This document shows positions 27,493 through 35,738 of a stretch of 52,801 nucleotides of DNA, one piece after another. Within the stretch, counting starts at the first letter, position 1; each line of letters starts with the position of its first letter. Location: positions 1 through 52,801 of the forward strand of contig CAKTBJ010000020.1 of assembly GCA_934533075.1 (NCBI GenBank). Reading direction: 5' to 3'. This DNA is from an uncultured Paracoccus sp. Lineage in GTDB: Bacteria > Pseudomonadota > Alphaproteobacteria > Rhodobacterales > Rhodobacteraceae. The notes under the pieces are model-generated. The model did no database searches and had not been told where the DNA came from. It saw only the letters and a list, made by a program, of their open reading frames with translations. The position numbers were made by a program, and so were the translations under genes.

Positions 27493-27518
27493 AACGCCAA
27501 AAGGGATTGCCCGGTTCC
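27493..27518 (-). promoter_or_regulatory. EcfG-like general stress promoter of csbD
   Basis: Read on the minus strand, GGAAC (27518-27514) and CGTT (27496-27493) are separated by exactly 17 bp. This matches the GGAAC-N16/17-CGTT pattern of alphaproteobacterial EcfG sigma factors. It is 40 bp upstream of the csbD start and correctly oriented. Confidence 0.65.
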
Positions 27519-27579
27519 AATATCCGGCGGGCGAGGCCGCGTTACGCAGCGTTAAACCGCCCAAATGGGACGGGCATGC

Positions 27580-28533
27580 TCAGGCCACCCGGTCCGGCGG
27601 CGGACGGCCATCAAAATGAGCCAGAAGATTATCCAGCGCCCGCAAGGCCATAGCCGTGCGCACCTCCTCGGCGGCGGTGCCCAGATGCGGCAGCAGGGTG
27701 ACGTTCTCCAGCACCCGCAGCGCCTCGGGCACGTCCGGCTCGCGCGCATAGACATCGAGGCCGGCGCCCCTGATCCGCCCCTCGCGCAGGGCGAGGATCA
27801 GCGCATCCTCGTCCACCACGTCGCCGCGCGCGATATTGACCAGATAGCCCTGCGGCCCCAGCTGCGCCAGTTCCGCCGCGCCGATCATGGCCCGCGTGCC
27901 GGCCCCGCCGGGCACGGCGATCACCACGATGTCTGCGGCCGCCAGCACCGCCTCCAGCGAGGCCAGCTGCTGCGCCGGCACATCCAGCGACGAGACGGCG
28001 GAGCGGTTATGAAACACCACCCGCATCCCGAAACCGTGATGCGCGCGCCGGGCGATGGCGCGGCCGATGCGGCCCATGCCGACGATGCCCAGCACCTTGC
28101 CGCTGACATGGGTGCCCAGAAGCTGCGTGGGGTTCCAGCCGCTCCACCGGCCCGCACGCAGCAGGCGCTCGCCCTCGCTGGCGCGGCGGGCGGCCATCAG
28201 CACCAGCATCATCGCGATGTCGGCGGTGGATTCGGTCACCACGTCGGGGGTATTGGTCACCACCAGCCCGGCCTCTCGCGCGGCATTCACGTCGATATGG
28301 TCGTAGCCGGCGCCGAAATTCGCCACGATCCGCGCCCTGGGCCTGCCCGAGAAGGCGCCCGCCGAAAACCGGTCCCCCAGCGTCGGCAGCACGGCATCAT
28401 GGTCGCGCAGGGCGGCGGCGGCCTCAGCCTCGGTCAGGGGCGTGTTGGTGTCGCGAAAGGTCGCGTCGAAACTGGCCGCGATGGCCTTCGTCGCCGCCGC
28501 GGTCATCGGGCGCGTCACCAGCAGCTTCAGCAC
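27580..28533 (-). CDS. D-2-hydroxyacid dehydrogenase (glyoxylate/hydroxypyruvate reductase-like)
   Basis: A 317-residue NAD(P)-dependent dehydrogenase. The dinucleotide motif is GIVGMGRIGRAIARRA. The substrate Arg is in VNIARGDVVDEDAL, and the acid-base His is in LLPHLGTAAEEVRTAMALRA. NFGAGYDHIDVNAA precedes. It probably reduces glyoxylate or another 2-keto acid. The start is taken as the GTG at 28533 because the protein begins with the LKLLVTRP strand; it overlaps the csaA stop by 7 bp. The gene ends the proC-csaA chain. Confidence 0.9.
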   Translation of the reverse strand: MLKLLVTRPMTAAATKAIAASFDATFRDTNTPLTEAEAAAALRDHDAVLPTLGDRFSAGAFSGRPRARIVANFGAGYDHIDVNAAREAGLVVTNTPDVVTESTADIAMMLVLMAARRASEGERLLRAGRWSGWNPTQLLGTHVSGKVLGIVGMGRIGRAIARRAHHGFGMRVVFHNRSAVSSLDVPAQQLASLEAVLAAADIVVIAVPGGAGTRAMIGAAELAQLGPQGYLVNIARGDVVDEDALILALREGRIRGAGLDVYAREPDVPEALRVLENVTLLPHLGTAAEEVRTAMALRALDNLLAHFDGRPPPDRVA

Positions 28534-28865
28534 ATCCGCCCCCCGTCCGGCACCTTCAGGTCCGGCGCCAGCAGCACGATGCCGCCGGCCTCGTCGGCCA
28601 CGCCCAGCACCAGCACCTCGGACCGCACCGGCCCGATCTGGCGGGGCGGGAAGTTCACCACCCCCAGCACCTGCCGCCCGACCAGCCCTTCCGGCGTGTA
28701 ATGCGCGGTGATCTGGGCAGAGCTGCGCCTCTCCCCGACCTCCGGGCCAAAGTCGATCCACAGCTTGATGGCGGGCTTGCGGGCCTCGGGGAAGGGTTCG
28801 GCGCGGGTGATGGTGCCGGCGCGGATGTCCACCTTGAGGAAGTCGTCGAAGCTGATCTCGCTCAT
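28527..28865 (-). CDS. csaA: tRNA-binding domain protein CsaA
   Basis: A 112-residue OB-fold protein. The opening FDDFLKVDIRAGTITRAEPF and the later SAQITAHYTPEGLVGRQVLG and VLVLGVADEAGGIVLLAPD match the CsaA family, described as chaperone-like and related to the C-terminal domain of methionyl-tRNA synthetase. Length is normal. It overlaps proC upstream by ATGA and the dehydrogenase gene downstream by 7 bp, so the three are one transcription unit. Confidence 0.92.
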   Translation of the reverse strand: MSEISFDDFLKVDIRAGTITRAEPFPEARKPAIKLWIDFGPEVGERRSSAQITAHYTPEGLVGRQVLGVVNFPPRQIGPVRSEVLVLGVADEAGGIVLLAPDLKVPDGGRMC

Positions 28866-29671
28866 TGCCCCAGTTCCCGGCTGCGGGCGGTGGCGGCGGC
28901 GACGGTGCGCCCGATCAGCGGGCGCAGGCCGGTCGCCTCGTCCATCAGCACCTCCAGCCCCGCCTGCGTGGTGCCGTTGGGCGAGGTCACGGCGCGGCGC
29001 AGGTCGGCCGGCGCCTCGCCGCTCTCCGTCGCCAGCGCACCGGCCCCGGCCACCGTCGCCCGCGCCAGCGTCAGGGCCAGCTCGGGCGCCAGCCCCTCGG
29101 CCTCGCCGGCCTCGGCCAGCGCCTCGATCAGGTGAAAGACATAGGCCGGGCCGCTGCCCGACACGCCGGTCACGGCGTCAAGCTGGTCCTCGGTTTCCAG
29201 CCGCACGGTCTCGCCCACGGCGGACAGCAGGGTCTCGGCCAGCGTCATCTCCGCATCGCCCGCATGCGCGTTGCCAATCAGCGCGGTGATGCCCTTGCCG
29301 ATGGCCGCCGGCGTGTTCGGCATGCTGCGCACGATGGCGCAGGGCGGCAGCACCTCCTCGAAGCGCGCGATGCGCACGCCCGCTGCGACGGAAATCACCA
29401 GCGTGTCCGGGCCGGTAGCGCGGGCGATCTCGCCCAGCGCGCCGCCCATCATCTGCGGCTTGACGGCGATGACCACCACGGCGGGGTTGTCCGGCGGCGG
29501 GCGGTTGATCTGCACCCCCAGTTGCAGCAGCCATTCGGCGGGCTGCGGGTCGATCACCGTCACCGCCTCGGGCTTCAGCCCCTGCGCCAGCCAGCCGCGC
29601 AGCATCGCGCCGCCCATGCGGCCCGCGCCGACCAGCACCAGCCCGCGCGCATTCACCTTGTCGAACGCCAT
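28862..29671 (-). CDS. proC: Pyrroline-5-carboxylate reductase
   Basis: A 269-residue NAD(P)H-dependent enzyme catalysing the last step of proline synthesis. The N-terminal nucleotide motif is LVLVGAGRMGGAMLRGW. VIAVKPQMMGGAL, RSMPNTPAAIGKGITAL and the C-terminal signature VTGVSGSGPAYVFHLIEA with SPNGTTQAGLEVL are all intact. It lies 24 bp after the ybjN-like gene and overlaps csaA by 4 bp. Confidence 0.95.
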   Translation of the reverse strand: MAFDKVNARGLVLVGAGRMGGAMLRGWLAQGLKPEAVTVIDPQPAEWLLQLGVQINRPPPDNPAVVVIAVKPQMMGGALGEIARATGPDTLVISVAAGVRIARFEEVLPPCAIVRSMPNTPAAIGKGITALIGNAHAGDAEMTLAETLLSAVGETVRLETEDQLDAVTGVSGSGPAYVFHLIEALAEAGEAEGLAPELALTLARATVAGAGALATESGEAPADLRRAVTSPNGTTQAGLEVLMDEATGLRPLIGRTVAAATARSRELGQ

Positions 29672-29695
29672 TCCTTCCCCCTCAGGCCGCCGAAA

Positions 29696-30202
29696 TCAGG
29701 CCCGACCGTAGGCTTCGGCAATGGCAATGTCGAGCGCCTCGGCCGCCGTGGCCTCGCCCCAGGCGGCAAGCTGGAAGGCGGGGTAGAAGCGTTCGCAGGC
29801 GGCGGTGGCGGTGCCGATCATGTGGTCGATCTGCTCCGGCCCGGCGATGGCCTCGCCGGCCAGCACCAGCCCATAGCGCCAGACCATCAGCCGTTGCGCC
29901 GGCCAGAAGGTGAAGCCGCCGTCCCACACCTCGTCATTGACCAGATTCAGGGTCTCATACAGCACCGGCAGCCGCGCCTCGGGCGGGTCGAGATCGAAGG
30001 TGCAGATCAGCCGCAGCACGGATTCGCGCGCCGACCAGGCCAGCGTCAGCGAATAGCTGCGCCATTGCCCTTCCACCGCCATCGCGATCTGGTCGTCGGC
30101 CAGCCGGTCGAAATCCCAGTCGCGATGCGCCGCCAGCGATTCCACGATGTCGATCGGATGGATCTCGCCGCTGTCGATGATGGGATCGTGCTGATATGCC
30201 AT
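29696..30202 (-). CDS. YbjN domain-containing protein
   Basis: A 168-residue soluble protein. The pattern DRLADDQIAMAVEGQWRSYSL, then LRLICTFDLDPPEARLPVL and LYETLNLVNDEVWDGGFTFW, matches YbjN proteins, which have a type III secretion chaperone-like fold. The molecular role is unknown. It is the first gene of the chain ybjN-proC-csaA-dehydrogenase. A wide upstream gap with a DnaA-type box precedes it. Confidence 0.85.
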   Translation of the reverse strand: MAYQHDPIIDSGEIHPIDIVESLAAHRDWDFDRLADDQIAMAVEGQWRSYSLTLAWSARESVLRLICTFDLDPPEARLPVLYETLNLVNDEVWDGGFTFWPAQRLMVWRYGLVLAGEAIAGPEQIDHMIGTATAACERFYPAFQLAAWGEATAAEALDIAIAEAYGRA

Positions 30203-30263
30203 GTCCCTGCCCCCATTCCTGCCCGCATGCCGGTGCGCACCCCGGCGCACCACCCTGCCGCTT

Positions 30264-30272
30264 GTGGATAAC
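30264..30272 (-). promoter_or_regulatory. Consensus DnaA box
   Basis: TGTGGATAA on the plus strand is TTATCCACA on the minus strand, the exact DnaA 9-mer. A single box, so it may titrate DnaA or regulate the ybjN-like gene, or be chance. Confidence 0.45.
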
Positions 30273-30344
30273 CCCAAGATCGGGGGTTTCCGCGCGGTCT
30301 CTCTACCAGATAGCGTGCGCCGTCGGCAGGGGGCTGTAAAGCAA

Positions 30345-30360
30345 AACCTGGGGACAGGTT
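30345..30360. repeat. Perfect inverted repeat
   Basis: AACCTG-GGGA-CAGGTT, a 6-bp perfect stem. It lies far upstream of the ybjN-like start and about 230 bp after the 3' end of the DUF1491 gene, so it could be the terminator of the lepB-rnc-era operon or a regulatory site. Confidence 0.45.
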
Positions 30361-30574
30361 AGGAACCTTTCGGGAACATTGCAAGAGATTCCGCGAATAT
30401 CCGCTTGATTCCCTTGCAGGCGGCGCGAGCCGATCGCCGGAACCATCCGCCTAGCGGCGGTGACCCCGGCCTCGTCCATGCGAATGGAATCCGGCGCGAC
30501 CGGGCATCGTTCGAAGGGCATTTCGCCTCGGCCCATCCTGCCGAACGGCGCGGCGCAGCCCATCCGGCCCTCCG

Positions 30575-30901
30575 TCAGTCGAGGCCGTCCAGCAGGGCGG
30601 GCAGGTCGGCGGTCTCGACCTCGATCAGCCACAGGTCGGGGTCGAAGTCGCGCTGGCGGCGGGCGGCGGCGCCCACCTTGGCCGCCGGACCTTGCGCGGC
30701 GATGCGCCAGACCCGCGCGCCGGTTTCCAGATCGTATTCGCGCAGCCACAGCGCCGCATCCGCGCCCTGGGCGGCGACCAGCGCCACCGCCCCGGCGGTC
30801 GCATCGCCGCGCGCGAGGATGTAGAAAGGCACCGCCCCCGCCTCCAGCCGCTGGCGGAGCGCCGCGACCCAGATGCCGGTGGCCAGCCGCGCCTCGGTCA
30901 T
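30575..30901 (-). CDS. DUF1491 family protein
   Basis: A 108-residue protein with the family pattern RLATGIWVAALRQRLEAGAV, FYILARGDATAGAVALVA and RRQRDFDPDLWLIEVET. The family is known from alphaproteobacteria and has no assigned function. It starts 17 bp after the era stop and probably ends the lepB-rnc-era transcript. Confidence 0.85.
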   Translation of the reverse strand: MTEARLATGIWVAALRQRLEAGAVPFYILARGDATAGAVALVAAQGADAALWLREYDLETGARVWRIAAQGPAAKVGAAARRQRDFDPDLWLIEVETADLPALLDGLD

Positions 30902-30918
30902 GATTCCTCGGTCACGGG

Positions 30919-31833
30919 TCAGTCGCCGTCGCGGAAATCGAGGCCCATCTCGCCATAGCGTTCGGCCTCGTCCAGCCAGTTCTCGCGTACGCGGACGGTC
31001 AGGAACAGATGCACCTCGCGGCCCAGGAACTCCGACAGGTCCTTGCGCGCGGCCTGCCCCACCTGCCGGATCGCCTCGCCCTTGTGGCCCAGCACGATGC
31101 CCTTGTGGCCGGGGCGGGCGACATAGATCACCTGCTCGATCCGGGCGGAGCCGTCGCGGCGCTCCTCCCATTTCTCGGTCTCGACGGTCAGCTGGTAGGG
31201 GATTTCCTCGTGCAGGCGCAGGGTCAGCTTCTCGCGCGTGATCTCGGCGGCGATCATGCGCAGGGGCAGGTCGGCCAGTTGGTCCTCGGGATAGAGCCAC
31301 GGGCCGGCGGGCAGCGCACCGGCCAGCCAAGCGCGCAGGTCGTCGGTGCCGTGGCCCTTCTCGGCCGAGACCATGAAGGTCTGCGCGAAGGGGAAGGCCT
31401 CGTTCAGGGTCCTGGACAAAGCCAGCAGGGTCTCGGCCTTCACGCGGTCGATCTTGTTGATGACCAGGGCCACCGGCGCCTTGCCGGCGCGTTCCAGCAG
31501 GCTGTCGAGGATCGCCTGCACGCCATCGGTCAACCCGCGATGGGCCTCGACCAGCAGCAGCACGATGTCGGCATCCGCCGCGCCCCCCCAGGCGGCGGCG
31601 ACCATCGCCCGGTCCAGCCGGCGGCGCGGGCGGAACAGGCCGGGCGTATCGACGAACACGATCTGCGCCGGCCCCTCGATGGCGATGCCGCGGATGCGGG
31701 CGCGGGTGGTCTGCACCTTGTGCGTCACGATGGAGACCTTGGCCCCCACCATGCGGTTCAGCAGCGTGGATTTGCCGGCATTCGGCTCGCCCAGCAGGGC
31801 GACAAAGCCGGCGCGGGTCTGGGATTCGGTCAT
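30919..31833 (-). CDS. era: GTPase Era
   Basis: A 304-residue GTPase needed for 16S rRNA and 30S subunit maturation. G1 is GEPNAGKS at residues 15-22, G3 is DTPGLF, and G4 is NKIDR. The C-terminal KH domain contains [20 protein letters not shown]. The ATG at 31833 overlaps the rnc stop by 4 bp; the lepB-rnc-era order is a common conserved arrangement. Confidence 0.97.
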   Translation of the reverse strand: MTESQTRAGFVALLGEPNAGKSTLLNRMVGAKVSIVTHKVQTTRARIRGIAIEGPAQIVFVDTPGLFRPRRRLDRAMVAAAWGGAADADIVLLLVEAHRGLTDGVQAILDSLLERAGKAPVALVINKIDRVKAETLLALSRTLNEAFPFAQTFMVSAEKGHGTDDLRAWLAGALPAGPWLYPEDQLADLPLRMIAAEITREKLTLRLHEEIPYQLTVETEKWEERRDGSARIEQVIYVARPGHKGIVLGHKGEAIRQVGQAARKDLSEFLGREVHLFLTVRVRENWLDEAERYGEMGLDFRDGD

Positions 31834-32519
31834 GGCTGCCCCTCGATCTCGGCCAGAAGCAGCCTTGCGGCGGCCTGTTCGATGGCGCGCTTGGTGCCCG
31901 CGCCGGTGGCCGTGGCGCTTTGGCCGTCGGCCAGCGTCACGCGGATGGAAAAGACCGGCGCATGGTCGGGACCCTCGCGCCCGGCAACGGTATAGGTGGG
32001 CGGCGGCATGCCCTTGGCCTGCGCCCATTCCTGAAGCGCGGTCTTGGCCTCGCGGGCGTTTTCCTCGGCCCTGTCCAGCCGGTCGCCCCACAGGTCGAGG
32101 ATCAGCCGCCGCGCCACCTCAAGCCCGGCATCCAGATAGACGGCGGCGATCACCGCCTCCATCGCATCGGCCAGCAGCGCCTCCTTGCGGCGCCCGCCGG
32201 TCTTCATCTCGGACGGGCCGAGCCGCAGCACCGCGCCCAGGTCGATCTGGCGGGCCACCTCGGCGCAGGTCTCGCCGCGCACCAGCGCGTTGAAGCGGGG
32301 CGCAAGCTGGCCCTCGGCGGCCTGCCGGTCGGCCATGAACAGCGCCTCGGCCATCACCAGCCCCAGCACGCGGTCGCCCAGGAATTCCAGCCGCTGGTTG
32401 TCGGGCCGCTGCGGCGTGGCGATCGAGCCATGCGTCAGCGCCCGAAGCAGCAGGTCGGGACGCGCGAAATCATGCCCCAGCCGCGCCATGAAGGCGCGGA
32501 TGTCGTCCGAGCGTTTCAC
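31830..32519 (-). CDS. rnc: Ribonuclease III
   Basis: A 229-residue double-strand-specific RNase. The signature [14 protein letters not shown] is at residues 42-55, followed by acidic residues in [13 protein letters not shown]. The C-terminal dsRNA-binding domain spans about residues 155-225 ([33 protein letters not shown]). It overlaps lepB upstream and era downstream by ATGA. Confidence 0.97.
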   Translation of the reverse strand: MKRSDDIRAFMARLGHDFARPDLLLRALTHGSIATPQRPDNQRLEFLGDRVLGLVMAEALFMADRQAAEGQLAPRFNALVRGETCAEVARQIDLGAVLRLGPSEMKTGGRRKEALLADAMEAVIAAVYLDAGLEVARRLILDLWGDRLDRAEENAREAKTALQEWAQAKGMPPPTYTVAGREGPDHAPVFSIRVTLADGQSATATGAGTKRAIEQAAARLLLAEIEGQP

Positions 32520-33304
32520 CGCACCGCCTTGAGGAAGCGGTCGCTGCGCCAGGTCCAGAAGGCCAGCAGCGAGCGGCCGGCGGACGAGAACAGGATGCGG
32601 TCGGCGCGCCCGATCAGGTACTCGGCCGGCACGAAGCCCAGGCCGCCGCGTGCGGCCGCGAAGCGGGAATCGGCGGAATTGTCGCGGTTGTCGCCCATGA
32701 AGAAATACTGGCCTTCCGGGACGGTGAAGGCGGCGGTGTTGTCGCCGGGGCCGCCCGCCACGATGTCCAGAACGTCATGGCTGACGCCGTTCGGCAACGT
32801 CTCGGTGAAGCGGCGCTTTTCGCAGATGCCGCCCTGCGGGACGGGATCGTTCGAGCAGACCGGGAACTTCTGCTCGGGGCCTTGCGGTTCCTTGACCTCG
32901 GTGAACAGCCCGTCCTCGACCTGCGGCACGGGTTCGTCATTGATATAGATCACGCCGTCGCGCATCTGGATGCGGTCGCCGGGCAGGCCGATCAGCCGCT
33001 TGATGAAATCGACGCCCTGGGTGGGGTGGCGGAACACCGCCACGTCGCCGCGCTCCGGCTCCGACGCGAGGATGCGGCCCGAGAACGGGCACAGGCTGAA
33101 CGGGCAGCTATGGGCGGAATAGCCGTAAGCCATCTTGTTGACGAACAGGAAATCCCCGATCAGCAGCGTGTCCTTCATGCTGCCGGACGGAATCCAGAAG
33201 GGTTGAAAGAACAGGGTGCGGAACACGCCCGCGATGACCAGCGCCCAGAAAACCGTCTTGATGGTTTCCCAGATGCCGCCCGAAGTGCTTGTGGTGGAGG
33301 CCAT
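32516..33304 (-). CDS. lepB: Signal peptidase I
   Basis: A 262-residue inner-membrane protease that removes signal peptides. One N-terminal transmembrane segment ([17 protein letters not shown]) precedes the catalytic Ser42 in [19 protein letters not shown]. The catalytic Lys102 is in [14 protein letters not shown]. The periplasmic part has a cysteine-rich insert, [14 protein letters not shown], common in alphaproteobacterial LepB, and ends with [24 protein letters not shown] precedes the ATG at 33304. Confidence 0.96.
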   Translation of the reverse strand: MASTTSTSGGIWETIKTVFWALVIAGVFRTLFFQPFWIPSGSMKDTLLIGDFLFVNKMAYGYSAHSCPFSLCPFSGRILASEPERGDVAVFRHPTQGVDFIKRLIGLPGDRIQMRDGVIYINDEPVPQVEDGLFTEVKEPQGPEQKFPVCSNDPVPQGGICEKRRFTETLPNGVSHDVLDIVAGGPGDNTAAFTVPEGQYFFMGDNRDNSADSRFAAARGGLGFVPAEYLIGRADRILFSSAGRSLLAFWTWRSDRFLKAVR

Positions 33305-33646
33305 GCCCTGCCCTTCCCTCGCTATTGCCGCGCCGTCATGGCGCCGCCTTGGGGTCGAAGTCAAGTCATCCGGCGGTCACAGGATGCCGGGCGGCCGGGT
33401 GCGGTGCGTGCGGGCGCGCACCCTGCACGCCACGGCGGCAAAGCGGTCCCGCATAACGGGATGCGAGGGCGGCAATCGCCCCGCCTTCCCTTCCGGCGCG
33501 AGGATGCGGGCAAAGGGCGGGGTGCGCGGCCGGGCAGCGGGGCGAACCCATCCTGCGCTGTCCGACTCCTGGGGGTCTCCGGGCGTGGATAAGTCTGCGT
33601 GGTCGACGCGGGCGGCGGCGGGAAGGGCGTTGTTTCCGGCCGGGTC
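33305..33646. other. Gap between acpS and lepB
   Basis: About 340 bp, GC-rich, with no convincing gene. It should contain the promoter of the lepB-rnc-era operon. GTGGATAAG at 33585-33593 is one mismatch from a DnaA 9-mer. No terminator for acpS was found. Confidence 0.45.
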
Positions 33647-34102
33647 TCACCCCGGCTTGCGGGCATGGGGCGAGGGCGGCAGCGTGGCGGCGATGTCGGT
33701 GCGCGGGCCGGGCAGCGCCTCGATCAGCACGAAGGCCTGCGCCCAGGGGTGATCGTCGGTCAGCGTCACATGCACCAGCGCGTGATGGCCCGGCGGCGTC
33801 ATCGCCGCCAGCCGCTCGGCCGCCCAGCCGGTCAGCTGCATGCGCGGCATGCCGCCGCGCAGGTTGATCACCGCCATGTCGCGCCACGAGATCCCCATCG
33901 CCAGCCCGGTGCCCAGCGCCTTCGAGCAGGCCTCCTTCGCCGCCCAGCGTTTCGCCAGGGTTCCGGCCTCGTCGCGGCGGCTGGCGGCCTTGGCCAGCTC
34001 CGTTTCGGTGAACACGCGGTTGCGGAAGCGGTCGCCGTGGCGGTCCAGCACCCCGGCCACGCGGTCGATATTGCACAGGTCGGTGCCGATGCCGAGGATC
34101 AT
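33647..34102 (-). CDS. acpS: Holo-[acyl-carrier-protein] synthase
   Basis: A 151-residue phosphopantetheinyl transferase that converts apo-ACP to holo-ACP. Magnesium ligands are Asp8 in [11 protein letters not shown] and Glu57 in [25 protein letters not shown] lies between them. It is slightly longer than the usual 125-135 residues, with an extra C-terminal tail. It follows pdxJ by 12 bp, the normal pdxJ-acpS pair. Confidence 0.95.
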   Translation of the reverse strand: MILGIGTDLCNIDRVAGVLDRHGDRFRNRVFTETELAKAASRRDEAGTLAKRWAAKEACSKALGTGLAMGISWRDMAVINLRGGMPRMQLTGWAAERLAAMTPPGHHALVHVTLTDDHPWAQAFVLIEALPGPRTDIAATLPPSPHARKPG

Positions 34103-34114
34103 CGCCCGCCCCGA

Positions 34115-34849
34115 TCAGCCGCGCGCCGCATCCATGCGCCGGCGCATCTCGGCAATCGCCGCCGGCAGGCCGGTGAAGATCGCCTCGCCGATCAGGAAAT
34201 GGCCGATATTCAACTCCTTGAGTTGCGGCAGCGCGGCGATGGGGGCCACGTTGTCGAAGGTCAGCCCGTGGCCGGCATGGACCTCCAGCCCCAGCGAATC
34301 CGCAAGCCGCGCGCCCTCGGCCAGGCCGGCCAGTTCGGCGTCGCGGGCGGCGGTCCGGCCTTCGGCGTCCAGATCGGCATAGGCGCCGGTATGCAGCTCC
34401 ACCACGGCGGCGCCGGTGCGGGCGGCGGCCTCGATCTGGGCCGGCTGGTGGCCGATGAACAGCGATACCCGGCAACCGGCCTCGCGCAGGGGCGTGATAT
34501 AGTCGGTCAGCCGCGCCTCGTCGCCGGCCACGTCCAGCCCGCCCTCGGTCGTGCGCTCCTCGCGCTTTTCGGGGACGAGGCAGACGGCATGCGGGCGGTG
34601 GCGCAGCGCGATGGCCTGCATCTCGGCCGTCGCCGCCATTTCGAGGTTCAGCGGCCGGGTCAGTTGCGCCATCAGCGCGTCGATGTCGGCGTCGCGGATA
34701 TGGCGGCGATCCTCGCGCAGATGGGCGGTGATGCCGTCGGCGCCGGCCTGTTCGGCCAGCAGGGCGGCCCGCACCGGGTCGGGCCAGCGCGTGCCGCGCG
34801 CGTTGCGGACCGTGGCCACATGGTCGATGTTGACACCAAGACGCAGCAT
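34115..34849 (-). CDS. pdxJ: Pyridoxine 5'-phosphate synthase
   Basis: A 244-residue TIM-barrel enzyme that forms pyridoxine phosphate from deoxyxylulose phosphate and aminoacetone phosphate. Seen: [19 protein letters not shown] at the start, [44 protein letters not shown], and [11 protein letters not shown] with [12 protein letters not shown]. The ATG at 34849 is close to the family start. Partner of acpS downstream. Confidence 0.96.
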   Translation of the reverse strand: MLRLGVNIDHVATVRNARGTRWPDPVRAALLAEQAGADGITAHLREDRRHIRDADIDALMAQLTRPLNLEMAATAEMQAIALRHRPHAVCLVPEKREERTTEGGLDVAGDEARLTDYITPLREAGCRVSLFIGHQPAQIEAAARTGAAVVELHTGAYADLDAEGRTAARDAELAGLAEGARLADSLGLEVHAGHGLTFDNVAPIAALPQLKELNIGHFLIGEAIFTGLPAAIAEMRRRMDAARG

Positions 34850-34886
34850 GGAAAACCCCTGTCGAAAAGCCCGTGACCGCCGCAGG

Positions 34887-35738
34887 TTAGCGCGATGCGT
34901 CACCGGGCGCGAGTCCCGTCGCCACCGCCCACCAGCCGGGTTCGGCGGCCTTGATGCGGGCACAGGCGGCCCCGGCGGCGGCGGCCGAGGCGAACAGCCC
35001 GAAACAGGTGGCGCCGCTGCCCGACATGCGCGCGACCTGCGCGCCCGCCTGGGTCAGGGCATCGAGGGCCGCGCCGATCACCGGCCGGATGCGCCGCGCG
35101 GGCGGTTCCAGATCGTTGCGGGTGGCCGCCAGCCAGCCCAGCAGCGCCGACGCATCGGCAAACCGCGCCGGCAGCGGGGGCAGGCCGGGATTGTCGCGCG
35201 TTTCCAGCGCCGCGAAGACCGCCGGCGTCGCCACCGCCACGCCGGGATTGACCAGAACCAGATGCAGCGCCGGCAGCGCCGGCACCGGGTCCAGCACCTC
35301 GCCCACCCCGCGCATCCGCGCCGGCCTTCCGGCAAGGCAGACCGGCACATCGGCGCCCAGCCGGGTGATCGCCTCCGCCGCCGGCAGGGCCTCGCCGCCG
35401 CGCGCGAAACCGCGCAGCACCGCCGCCGCATCCGCCGAGCCGCCGCCGATGCCCGAGGCCACCGGCAGCACCTTCTCCAGCCCGATGGCCGCGTGCAGCC
35501 CCATCAGCCGCGCCGCGCGCAGGCACAGGTTTTCCTCGCCCGGCAGGTCGGCGGCGAAGGGACCGGACAGCGCGATCCCTTGCCCCGGCGCCAGCGTGAT
35601 CCGGTCGCCCACGGCGGCGAAAACCACCAGAGAATCAAGCAGATGATAGCCGTCCGCCCGCCGCCCGGTCACATGCAGCGCAAGGTTCAGCTTGGCCGGC
35701 GCGAATTCCGCGACCGCAGGCCCGGCATAGGCGCGCAT
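34887..35738 (-). CDS. ispE: 4-diphosphocytidyl-2-C-methyl-D-erythritol kinase
   Basis: A 283-residue GHMP kinase of the MEP isoprenoid pathway. The opening [20 protein letters not shown], the ATP loop [20 protein letters not shown] (about residues 91-110), and the C-terminal [16 protein letters not shown] are diagnostic. Its ATG overlaps the stop of the upstream TPR gene by one base (TGATG), so the two are translationally coupled. Confidence 0.95.
   Translation of the reverse strand: MRAYAGPAVAEFAPAKLNLALHVTGRRADGYHLLDSLVVFAAVGDRITLAPGQGIALSGPFAADLPGEENLCLRAARLMGLHAAIGLEKVLPVASGIGGGSADAAAVLRGFARGGEALPAAEAITRLGADVPVCLAGRPARMRGVGEVLDPVPALPALHLVLVNPGVAVATPAVFAALETRDNPGLPPLPARFADASALLGWLAATRNDLEPPARRIRPVIGAALDALTQAGAQVARMSGSGATCFGLFASAAAAGAACARIKAAEPGWWAVATGLAPGDASR

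Larger units (their letters stand above)
30203..30574. other. Regulatory gap upstream of ybjN-like gene
   Basis: About 370 bp without a gene. It holds a perfect DnaA-type 9-mer (30264-30272), an inverted repeat (30345-30360), and directly after it two GGAAC words about 10 bp apart (around 30362-30376). The ybjN-like promoter should lie in the left part. No gene or RNA recognised. Confidence 0.55.

Noticed and set aside
30362..30400. GGAAC words considered as EcfG promoter
   Set aside because: No CGTT at 16-17 bp from either GGAAC on either strand.
33585..33593. DnaA-like word as part of a replication origin
   Set aside because: A single, mismatched box with no AT-rich unwinding element, dnaA, parAB or other origin genes nearby.
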